NCBI RefSeq assembly: GCF_000328475.2
Contig: NC_026483.1
Span: 806,001-870,000, forward strand
Direction: 5' to 3'
Origin: Mycosarcoma maydis
Taxonomy: Eukaryota > Basidiomycota > Ustilaginomycetes > Ustilaginales
DNA: 64,000 nt
Positions 9,967 to 19,349 of this stretch are shown piece by piece (within the stretch, counting starts at the first letter, position 1; each line of letters begins with the position of its first letter). A program made the translations under genes and the position numbers. The notes under the pieces were generated by a model. It was not told where the DNA came from and ran no database searches. It saw only the letters and a list, made by a program, of their open reading frames with translations.

Positions 9967-12900
9967 TTAGGACAATGTACTCCATGTAAACAGGCGTCGG
10001 ATCAGCGGCTTGGATGCCGAATGGTCGTCCCCTGTCATCGTCGTCGACCGCCGGCTCGCAGAACCTGCATGGTGCATGTTCAACCCTGGCGATCGCATTC
10101 CGATCGGTGACATTTCCAACGGCACCGTCGGCAAGCTGCTCATCGTCTGGCTTTCAGCCTGGCGTATCATCTGGTACCGCTCATGGCCTCCGATCTTGTT
10201 AACTCGATCCTCATCTGCCATGCCTTCCCCATCGCGTCCGTGCTCCAACCCTGTGCCATGTCCATCTTCTGTGGCGCTACGCATCGCGCTCCCTCGCTTG
10301 CCCATCAGCTTCATCGAACTTTGCTTCAGCCGCACTTGCTTCTCCTTGAGCGTCGCCATCAAGCTGCTGTGCTTATGACCTCTACCATCCGCCATGCTGC
10401 TGCGCGGTGATCCGCCAATGTCATCCCCAAATAGACGTCTCCCAGAGCCAAGTGTCATTGTTGGTGGCATGCGATACGGCGCTTTTCCGTCCTCTACCGT
10501 CGAACAAGTAAGCATTGGCATCGATGCTCCACGCCCGTGTGACACGGGGCTCGAAGGTACACTTGCACTCGTACCGGCCTTGATCGTACGCAATGCTCCA
10601 GGACGGTTCACTTGCAGACAGCGCAGATCCTCCACCAGCAAATTGATCCCCAATCCGTCCGACGCTCCTATCGACACATTTGCAGCCGCAGCCGCACCTG
10701 CACCATCGCCACGCTCTTGTGTACGCTTTTGCAAGCCTTGACAGCCGCCGTCGGCATCGCTTCCTCCCAGTCGTGTGTGCATGCCTCCAGCCAAGGTGCG
10801 AGTAGGTGTCGACGGGTGCGACCGCGCCGCCTTCACACCACTCATGGGCTCTGTGTGCGTGCGGCGGGCGCTGCCCAACGACGGAGTCTGCAGTGTCGCA
10901 TTGGCCGTTGCCGGTCGGATCCCTGCGCGCAAAGGACTTGTACGCGTCTTCCCCACCCGAGCCGGGCTCACAAGCTCAAAACCTTGAGGTACCGGGTCGC
11001 CATGATTGAGCTCCTTTTCGAAACTCAATCGGTTCTCCGACCTAGGTGCCACAAGGAACGTAGACTCTGTCGTGCCCGCCTCGAAACGCACCTTGCGATC
11101 GGCATCCGTAGCCACGTTCCGACATCCTCGGCTGGCCGTCTCGCAGGTATGTTGTGGGCTGCTGAAAGTCGAAGCGCCGTGCGACAGGGACGGGGTCGCG
11201 TACCTCGAGCTCTCGGGCTCAGTGCTGTCCATCAAAGGCGAAACTGTCTTATCGCCGACTGCCACAAGCTGTGGACGGGTTCGGCCTGCTTCAATGCTCG
11301 GCTGTCGCGCACCCATTTTGCGTACAGAGTCGGACCGTGCGCCCATGAATGCTGCCTTGGAGCCACGCGAACAAGGTCGCGTCACCTGGAGCATCTCAAC
11401 AAGCTCGTCTGCGGTAGGCCTTAGGTCTTGATGTCGAAGCGACGCCTTGAGCGCAGATCGTAAGGCTGGCGAACAGCCTTCAGCTTGAGGTGTCAGTGGA
11501 ATCGGCTCGAGTGCGATGCGGACAATGAGCAACGGCAAGACGCGGCACCACTGATGAAATCGCGGAACGTTGTCCTCCCCCGTCATCTTTTCGTGCAACG
11601 GCTCCATCATCTCGTCGCAGTGACGCGAGAAGGAAAAGTCGTAAGGCGAAATGGTGCTGCTGCTGGGCCGCTGGTCTTCTTGCACCGTTTTCAGCAAGAG
11701 CGCTTGCACAGTGCAAGCCCAACTCCAGATGTCAGCGCGGATGCCCCATCCTCGCCTCAGATCGCTCAAGCCAACATGGTACATGCCCCATAGCTCTCGA
11801 GGAAGAAAAGAGGTAAAGTCGAATTCGTAGTCCTCCAACACCGAGCGAGCCCGACCGGAAGTGTCGACGTATCTCGTCGCTTGAAGCAGGATTTCGGGCG
11901 CCATGTAGTATGGCGATCCAGTCAGCGATCCAAGTCCTTCGCAGAGCTCGGGGGCGAGTCGAGGCACCGGAAGTCTGCGCGCTAAAAGATGGCGATCCTG
12001 GTCCTCGACCGCGCGTCGATTGTTGCGCTCCTTGTTGGAAAGATGCACAAATCGGCGGCTCGCCCCCAGGTCGATGATCTTGGAGACGCCAGTGCGAGGA
12101 TCAAGCATGAGATTGGATGGTTTCAAGTCACCATGCGTCACATTGTGCTCGTGGAGAAACTTGAGATGCAATCAAAATACAGATACGAGACTGGTCAGTC
12201 CACCGTCATCGTTCTTGGGCTTAAGAGAGTGACACTCACCTGAAGTCCTTGCATAACCTCGCAAGCAACCTTTTCTACGCGCTCGTGCGACCACGTCTTG
12301 TTGGACTTGATCCAGCCCTTCGGTGTGCGCTCGGCATCTAGCTCGATGAGCTTCTCGAAAACGAGCAGCCTTGTCGGTGGACCATCTTCCTCGTCGAAAG
12401 AGGCATCGAGCGCATCGAGCTGAGCGGCTCGTGCGATTCCATTAGCGGGAAGGTTGGCGACGAGTTTGACGAGCCGAGGATCATCGCAACGGCCCGAAGC
12501 TTGATGGGCTGCTTGGAGATACTGAAAGATGCGACCTTCCCCGCGGACGATGCGGACGTGTGCCTTGGTTTCGTCCTGCATATCGGCTCGACGAGTGCGC
12601 TTGTCAATCAAGCTCGTCTTTTGCAGCTCATCAAAAGAGCCAGAGCAAGGCGTACGGCAGAGCTTGACGGCGACAAGAGAGGCGGGCTTCATAAGCGTGT
12701 TGGTGGCCACTGGTTCATCGCAAAGACGGCTTCGTGGTGGAGAGCGGTCGTGCTGCAGTTCCGAGGACATTGATGAGTCCGGTTCGGACGCGTGACGATG
12801 TGCAGCAGCCGAGTGAAGAGAAAGCGAGAGATCCATGGACGAAGGAGGCGTGAAGGAAGAATCGATGGCGTATCGGTAGACGCACCCGAATCCGCCTTTG

Positions 12901-13055
12901 CCCAACACGGCTGCATCGGCGTCGCCGCTGCGAGCCATGCGATTGTAACGGACCAGCCGCTTGCCCCCGAGCGCAAACTCGATAAAGGCGGGAGGACCAT
13001 TGTGAGCTCCGCTCGAAGTGACCGCCTCGGTACCCGTTGCTACGGTTGAAGGCAT
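9967..13055 (-). CDS. Divergent serine/threonine protein kinase, two exons
   Basis: Exon 1 is 13055-12240 (272 codons) and exon 2 is 12159-9967. The donor GTGAGT at 12239 and the acceptor ending CTCAAG at 12160 join LQ to FLHEHN in phase 0, giving 1002 residues. Kinase landmarks are a glycine loop LGKGGFGCVY (51-60), the VAVK lysine 131, a catalytic loop HGDLKPSN (281-288, Gly instead of Arg in HRD), DLG (302-304) instead of DFG, and GSPYYMAPE (353-361). All core catalytic residues are kept. Insertions of about 65 residues before VAVK and a long activation segment make the domain unusual. The C-terminal 500 residues are Ser/Thr/Pro-rich and look disordered, so may be regulatory. The replaced arginine of HRD suggests activity not controlled by classical activation-loop phosphorylation (inference). 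I cannot assign a subfamily; substrates are unknown. Confidence 0.85.
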
Positions 13056-14506
13056 TGTTGTGCGTTGGACGCCGTTTTAGATACTGGGTGGTGCAAGATG
13101 AATGTTGAGAGAAGGCAAGTTGGGTGCTAGAAGACAAATCAATGTGGGTATCTTTGTGGAACGATGATGCTGACAAGGAAGAAAGGAGAAAGGAAGGGCG
13201 AAGAGTCGATAACGAGCAAGCTCGCTTGCTGAGCAAAGTCCATGAGCTGAGACACTGGCACGATATTTGTAGGTTGACCGTCAACGTGGATGTTTTGGAG
13301 ACGGGGAATGAAGTTGGGTGGGACTGTTACTGGCCTTCGCGGCGATGTGAGGAGGGGTAGGAAGGCAAACATTCAACGCTGATGAGACAGATGAACGTGT
13401 GGGATAGACAGCCGTGGCAACAATACCTGATCAGTAGACTATGCGTAGGAACAAATGAAGTGGCTAGCTGTCTAGCTACGAAGCGTTACGAGCAGTACGA
13501 GCACCCACGAACGTATACGACGTCCTGAGATTGTAGAGCCGGCTCAAGAGGTGATGCGTGGCCATACGTGGCCGCATCGGTTCGGAGCAGTCTCGACTGG
13601 CTGGGCACGAGTGACTTGTGTCTGCATCGGACGTCGACTATTACGTGAGCGCTGAGGGCTGAGTTTTGAAGGAGGCTAATGTTGCTGCTCGCAGGAGGAG
13701 AGGTCCGTGTCTGACAGCGAAAAGTGGTTGCAGCCATGGAAGGGTGCCGTGCCGCGTGCAGAGGGGCGGGCTGCGGCACAAAGAGGCGCAGTGGCCAAGG
13801 TGGGAGAAGGGGACCAGGTTAGCCAAGCTGCTAGCGCCTAGAGATGAGCAGAATATGGTGTCGAAGCTTGTCAGGAAGAGCTCGATGGGTCAAATGAAGG
13901 GCCCCTGTCAGCCCTACAGCGCTTTACTGTGTTGGGATGTGTGGCCAGCTAAATGAGATGGAATGAGCCAGACCCAGGCAGTCGTGGTTGCTCGGCAAGC
14001 CTTGAGCTGTCCAATCTGTGGGCTGGCTGGACTACCGTTAGCGAAGCCTATCGATCGGGATGAGAGGTAGAGCGAAGGAGAAAGAAAGGGAGGGAAGCGA
14101 GTAACGACTGTGAGAGGGGGTCGTGCATGCACACCATGCATGCGGCTGGGATTGAAAGGGTCCAAGCGCTTACGGCGGTGCTTGAGCGTGTTCCTGGTCG
14201 TGTCGAACGTAGGTGGGCTTCCAAGACGCTGTCGAGAGCTGCTGTCGATGGCGGTTCACAGACAAGCGAGTGCGAGGCGTAGTTGGGCTTGGGGCCGAAC
14301 CCGCCAGCAAAGGTGATTGACTAAAGAGCGCGAGAGCTGAGCATACACTCATCACTGTTGGGACGGCTTCGATCGGCATCGTGGGCTGAATGCACTCAAA
14401 TCGACGATTCGATCGAGTTAGTACTCGAGGATCAGCAGAGGGAGAGAGTCACGGATAGGGTGCGGCTGTCGACTGTCTGCAAGCTTGGCCACAAAAAAGC
14501 AAAGAA
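13056..14506. other. Intergenic region upstream of the kinase gene
   Basis: No supported gene: frames are short, overlapping and without family features. The first 300 bases are probably the kinase promoter and leader. CGTGATT motifs are scarce here compared with other spacers. Confidence 0.35.
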
Positions 14507-14921
14507 TCACTGACCAGGGGCGGAAGCGCCGACTATAGAGCCAGGACTCACACGGCATTCAATGCGCTTGTTCATAGGATTTTGGGACGCCAGAGACAGG
14601 TCGAAGCTACAGGCACCCCTCTTCCAGCCCTCGGAAGTCATACCGAAGACTTCACACACCGGATCACTCTTCTCACAGCGTTGTTGAGTCGCTGCTCGGC
14701 TCGGCACTGTAAATGTCAACGTTGACAAAGCACAACGACAGCATTAAACTCGCAAGCAACGCGCACCTACGGCTGACATAGGTTATGCGCAGAAGTCTGA
14801 GTTGTGACTCAGTAGCCGCACTTGGAGCCACACTCGAAACCTCTTTGTTGCATGACGCACCGATGACCGGCAAAGAAGCCGAAGAGCCAAGGGTCGCAAC
14901 AGCAGCCAGAGCAACAATCAC
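14507..14921 (-). pseudogene. Small cysteine-containing secreted-type reading frame lacking an ATG
   Basis: On the minus strand a frame from 14921 to 14771 encodes a hydrophobic, signal-peptide-like stretch (IVALAAVATLG...SLPVIGASC). It can be joined through a 64-nt intron (GTAGGT at 14770, TTTACAG ending at 14707) to 14706-14507, giving about 116 residues with five cysteines. The pattern of a short N-terminal hydrophobic core, few Cys, small size and a splice junction that keeps the frame fits fungal secreted effector-like proteins. The codon at the natural start is GTG, an in-frame TGA lies two codons upstream, and no AG acceptor separates them, so there is no usable ATG. It may be a start-loss pseudogene, or only the downstream ATG within the intron-side frame is used. 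A second donor GTGAGT near the 3' end could extend it. No family recognised. Confidence 0.3.
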
Positions 14922-15673
14922 GAATCACACTCATGGATCATGCCCCTTTTCTTTCTGTGTTCTCTGAGACCAACACTCACGACTTCGTTCGCGACTTTTT
15001 TGGATTTTCTTTTTCCGAACGGCAGGCGCGCATGCTATGCAGACAAGAGAGCATGGAAAGCTCAGGATGCGCTGCATGTCCCATTGTGCACAGCGACGCG
15101 TGTGACTCTTCGAAGAAAGGGACAAGGGTCGCGAACATCCCTCTAGTCGGTCACATGCAAGTCACGAGTGTCAGTCACAAGTGTTCCTTGTTCGGAAGGT
15201 CCGACTCAAGTTGCTTTCAGATTCAATTTCGCAACGATCCTCCAGTTGTGAGTTGACAAGTTTGATGACCTCGCTGACGCCTCTTCATCCTCAACCTGTA
15301 CTTGATCTTCGGCTTGAAACGGCGGAAGGCGATGGTAAGTCAATTCTCATCTTGTACGCTCTTTAACAGAGGTAAACGCGGTTCACGTTGCTTAGGCTTT
15401 TCATTTCTAAAACAGCACTTGCGAACCTTGTCTGCAGCCATCAAGCGAGATCAAATCGTGAATGGAGTCTTCTTCGACAGCCACCTGCGTCTCCTCAATT
15501 TTTTTTGAGCTGCTTTCGTGATTAGTGCGCTTCCACATTTAAGTTGTCTGTCTCAGATGCATCGGACAAACATGCTGACAGATCTGCATGCCATGATCTT
15601 TGGGGTCGGATCAATCGTGAAAAGATAGACCAAATACTAGACAGATGCGCCACGGTTGTGGAATCACTTCAAT
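14922..15673. other. Intergenic region
   Basis: No gene supported. It contains CGTGATT-like motifs at the left edge (next to 14921), and scattered TCGTGA cores near 15455, 15517 and 15617. The right end is the 3' flank of the caleosin gene. Confidence 0.35.
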
Positions 15674-16633
15674 TCATGCCCTCTTTGGCTTGAACGCTCC
15701 ACCCCCTTGGCCGTTCCGGTGGCGATGAGCCAGAACTACAAAAATAGATCCGTCAAAGATGCCCAGAATGTCGTCTTTGCGCATGTAGCCTGTTCGAGCA
15801 AGCGAGAGGTCGTTAAGGTAATTTCCGTCAGTTTAGTTCACAAAGTAGGGCGCCTCTTTCCTCGCAAATGGTCGGACTCACCATCGGCCGGCCAGAGGAG
15901 CATGTACGTGCTGCCCCACTCAAACATAAAGGCAAAGCATCCGAACAGATCCATCAAATCGCGTCGCTCGCGGATCATGGCCATCGCATCCGAGAACGAC
16001 AGCGCATCCTTGCCGTGACGCGTTGAATAGTCGTCCAGGATGGTCTCAAACTGGCTCTGTCGGAAATGACCGCGTCGATCGTACGACTCCGAGTCTGAGC
16101 CATGCTTGCATCGGTGGATGTTGGCGACATAGATTCGCATAAATGGATCCGGAAGCCAGTCAAGCAGCTTGTTATCTTTGCGCGGCAGCGTCGGATACGA
16201 AAAGGGGCCATGGATGATGGCTACAGCCATTGCGGAAAGCAAGAAGCCAAAGCCAAGCGAGAGGAACGCAAAGAATGTATCGGTAGGCCAGATGACACCA
16301 TCGCAATCGCCATCGAAAAACGCCACGTGCTGTTGTTACGAAGGATGGATTGAACAAGTCAGTACCTGAATCTGGTGTGGGCCCACATGGCACCCGACAG
16401 ATTCGTGTAGCCTCTGCCAATTCTGACCCACAACTCACTTTTTGCATGGTCGTGAGACCCTTGGTTCGGTCAAGGTAGTCCTTGCGATCACCATTGGGAT
16501 CCTTCCACGTGTTTTGAGGAGTGTATGGCACTTTTGTACCTGCCTCTCCGAAGACGAGCTTGGTGTTGTCAAAGTACGGGTCGATGTCGACCTTACGAGG
16601 GATCTCGCCTTTTCCGCCTCCGTTGACGAACAT
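15674..16633 (-). CDS. Caleosin-type lipid-droplet protein / peroxygenase, three exons
   Basis: Exons are 16633-16439, 16329-15882 and 15789-15674, with GTGAGT donors and CAG acceptors, giving 252 residues. The frame is kept at both junctions, and the second restores the family motif DGYMRKDD...GIFDGSIF. Caleosin landmarks: H66 in HVAFFDGDCDG with the single EF-hand loop (D71, D73, D75, D82; an unusual Cys at 74), the hydrophobic hairpin LGFGFLLSAMAVAIIHG, PDPFMRIYVANIHRCKHG with the second conserved His, and FEWGSTYMLLWP. Family members bind Ca2+, sit on lipid droplets or ER, and many are haem peroxygenases that oxidise fatty acids using hydroperoxides; both His candidates for haem are present. 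The ATG at 16633 is the first in frame; the frame stays open upstream without an ATG, so a further 5' exon is possible. Confidence 0.88.
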
Positions 16634-17824
16634 TTTCAGGAGGTGAAAAGTGGTCAATGCTAGCACCCAGAGCTATCGAAGCGGTAGCAGAGTAAACGAA
16701 AGGTTACCGAAAGTTTCAGCAGAGAGACAGATGATGGCTGAGGGACAAGATTGTGGCAGGTGGACGGGTAGCGTAAGAGGCAGCGAGCATCTCGATCGGC
16801 TCAGGAGACGACAAGAATCGATTCACAATCGACACAGAGCTGAAGGCGAAAGCTAGATGCGATAAGAAGCTCAAGAGTTGTGTCAGAAGCGAAACCCAAC
16901 CGGGGTGGGACTGCGAAGTGTAGGTTGGCTGAGCGCTGCGAGATGGTTTTGCTGACAAAAGCACCGCCTCTCAAGCACATGCCAAGCGTAGAGAGGCAAT
17001 CCGAGCTGCGACTGTCATTCTGTAGCGGCGTCGAAAGCTACTCTATCGAGCTTTGAAGTTTTCCGCTTCGGAGCCATTTGAGGTGAGTCAGTCATGAGTG
17101 GCTAGCGACGTGCCAATCACGAACACCACAACGTATCGGTTGTGCCGAGACAGAGAACAAAGGTGCAGTAAATCACGAATACACATGACAACATCAGAAT
17201 GCAAGCGTGAATCAGCAGCAATCACGAATTACTCACGACTGAATCACAAATCGTGATTACTTGACACGTTCATGGTGAGAGGATTTCGACATCATCGAAA
17301 CATGCGTGAAGGGGCGGGCAGAGGTCATGCACGATGGCTGATCCTCCACGTTGATTCGTGATTCTCACACTCGTGACTCTGTGACTTGGAAACACAGCTG
17401 TGGCGCCCCCTAGCAGAATGTTGCGCTGATTCGCCATCGGGTTTCTGCAAGCTCTGTCATCGACCTAGCAGATACTTTGCCTTGCGATTTGGCCGATTGC
17501 GGAAGGAACCCTATCCCAAGCCTCTTTCGATGCATTGTCGGACGAGAGGAGGGGAGGTGATAAGCACGTAGCTTTGCCGCATTGCGGACAAGTCCCCTTG
17601 CGGACAAGTCCCCTTGCGGACAAGTAGCGACCACGCTACTGTACATTCACGATTGCTGTGGTGCTCAATTCGATTCACACAGGAGAGAGGAGAGACATCC
17701 ACACAATACAAGCCACCAAGGACGGCAACCAAGCATCAAGATCGCAAAGTGCCTTGTATCTGAATTGACTGATGATTTCAGATCTAGTCCGCGTTCGTGA
17801 CTGGGCCCGTGTGAGAGCGGTGTG
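16634..17824. other. Intergenic region with heptamer motifs
   Basis: Upstream side of the caleosin gene and downstream side of the Ran-like gene. An open minus-strand frame around 16716-16964 has no family features and could at most be 5' leader. CGTGATT-type motifs are dense at 17170-17260 and 17352-17380. A 16-bp tandem repeat lies at 17582-17625. Confidence 0.4.
17582..17625 (+). repeat. 16-bp tandem repeat, 2.75 copies
   Basis: Unit TTGCGGACAAGTCCCC repeated at 17582 and 17598 with a partial third copy from 17614; the copies are perfect. Confidence 0.95.
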
Positions 17825-18451
17825 TCACTTGGAGGCCTTTTCGTACTCGCTGTAAAGCTTCTCGAGCTGCTCTTGGTCAATCTTGTCGATCTTTGGCTTG
17901 TCCAGTTCTACTTGGTCGGTGAGTTGAACAGAATCACCAAGCAGGGCTTTGCAGACATCGAGCAGAAGTTCCTTGACGCCGTAATTAGCATTGGACGAGA
18001 TCTCGCGGTAAGGGAGCTCCTTCTTGCGTGGGAATTCGATCGCTTCTGGCTTGATATCTCGGCCCTTGATGTCGTCTGCCTTTGTACCGACGACTAGGAT
18101 GGGTAGGGGCTCGCTGCCCTTGCGTCCGTTGGCCTTGATAACAGCGTCGTACCAGTCCTCCATGGCTGTGTAGCTGTCCTCTTTGGTCAGATCGAAGAAC
18201 ACGATGGCAGCATCAGCTGTTCGGAAGAAGCCGTCGTCCGGTAGACCGCCCTTTGCGTGCAAGTTGGTGTCAAACAGTCGGAGCGTCACCGACCCGGCCG
18301 AGGTCTGAAGCGTCACGGGATACTGGGTTGTCTTGAGCGCCTTGATCTCCTTTGAATCCGCTTTGGCCGACTTGACGCGCGTGGCAAACGTAGTCTTGCC
18401 CGTGCCAAACTGGCCTGCCAATACGACTTTGAACTCTTTAGCGCTTGCCAT
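17825..18451 (-). CDS. Ran-like small GTPase with degenerate switch II
   Basis: A 208-residue intronless frame with P-loop GQFGTGKTTF (13-22), GTKAD (122-126) and EISSN (150-154). Ran is the best family match: the DIKGRDIKP...EFPRKKELPYREIS segment and the LLGDSVQL end follow the Ran pattern DIKDRKVK...FHRKKNLQYYDIS. Ran drives nuclear transport and spindle assembly. Here the switch II motif DTAGQE is replaced by DTNLHA (61-66), so the catalytic glutamine (Gln69 of human Ran) is His65; the acidic DEDDDL-type tail is absent and the protein ends YEKASK. Without that glutamine, GTP hydrolysis should be slow or GAP-insensitive (inference). It is therefore more likely a diverged paralogue than the essential Ran. 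Alternative: a Rab/Ras-like orphan. Confidence 0.85.
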   Translation of the reverse strand: MASAKEFKVVLAGQFGTGKTTFATRVKSAKADSKEIKALKTTQYPVTLQTSAGSVTLRLFDTNLHAKGGLPDDGFFRTADAAIVFFDLTKEDSYTAMEDWYDAVIKANGRKGSEPLPILVVGTKADDIKGRDIKPEAIEFPRKKELPYREISSNANYGVKELLLDVCKALLGDSVQLTDQVELDKPKIDKIDQEQLEKLYSEYEKASK

Positions 18452-19349
18452 TTTCGATGGATGATATGTATTCTGGACGAGGGTGAGAGATGAGGTGCGA
18501 GCAAGTTGGTGGAAACGGATGCTTGCAAGACTGGAATTGAACTTTCCAGCGGCGATTCACGAATCAGGCCCCTCCACTCGTGACTCTTGACCGACGAGCT
18601 GAGATTTGCGGTTAACTAGTGCACACGTCGTTATTTTTTGCGAAGGTTGGGTTTCGTTGCACCGTGCCAACTACAAGCTAAACCATTCCAAGTTAGCAAA
18701 AGGAACTCTAGACTAAGAATCAGACTTGGGTTGTATTCGTCAACTGTGTTGCGTGAGAATTGATTGCCGAGCTTGGCTTTGGCAGCGAGCATCCACAATT
18801 CCCGATCCGTGATTTCTGAAAATGGAATCGTCGCTGACTGTCCCCCGAGTGTGCGGCACCCTCCACTCCCACTCTGATCGGGCATACATTCTATTCGTGA
18901 TTGTTTTGCGATTTACGATAAGTTATACGATTATGATGGATGATAGAATTTCGTGATTTGCTGACAGCGTGATGCCTTTGTTCAAAGTCAAAGGGTCTGC
19001 GTGGCTTGAAAGGGGTCCACAAGAAAGACCCGAGTTTGAGCCTCGTAGCACGCAGCAGCACGGACCGTGGAGGGACTGTATCACCTCATCAAGCTTCCTG
19101 CACTCGCCCACATAGCAAAGGCAGGAGCACAGGAGGTGTGGTCTAGATACTGCATCATACGAAACGAGGCAGTCCGCCTCTTGACACCGTCGAGGCATCC
19201 GACTCGAGAGCTATCCAAGTTGATCGTAAGCGACCCGGGAAACATGCACCATACCCTACTTTAAGCCTTAGTGTACCCCCACTCACTACCTTCGATCGCA
19301 TCTCCACAGCCGACAGAAAGCCCTCCTTGTCTGGGCGTATCATCTCGAC
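18452..19349. other. Intergenic region between divergent genes
   Basis: Shared upstream region of the Ran-like gene (-) and the phosphatase-HbrB gene (+). No gene supported. Heptamer motifs occur at about 18555-18590 and 18893-18905. Confidence 0.4.

Noticed and set aside
16716..16964. Possible extra 5' exon of the caleosin gene
   Set aside because: Hydrophobic but without caleosin similarity; no convincing donor/acceptor pair keeps frame to 16633.
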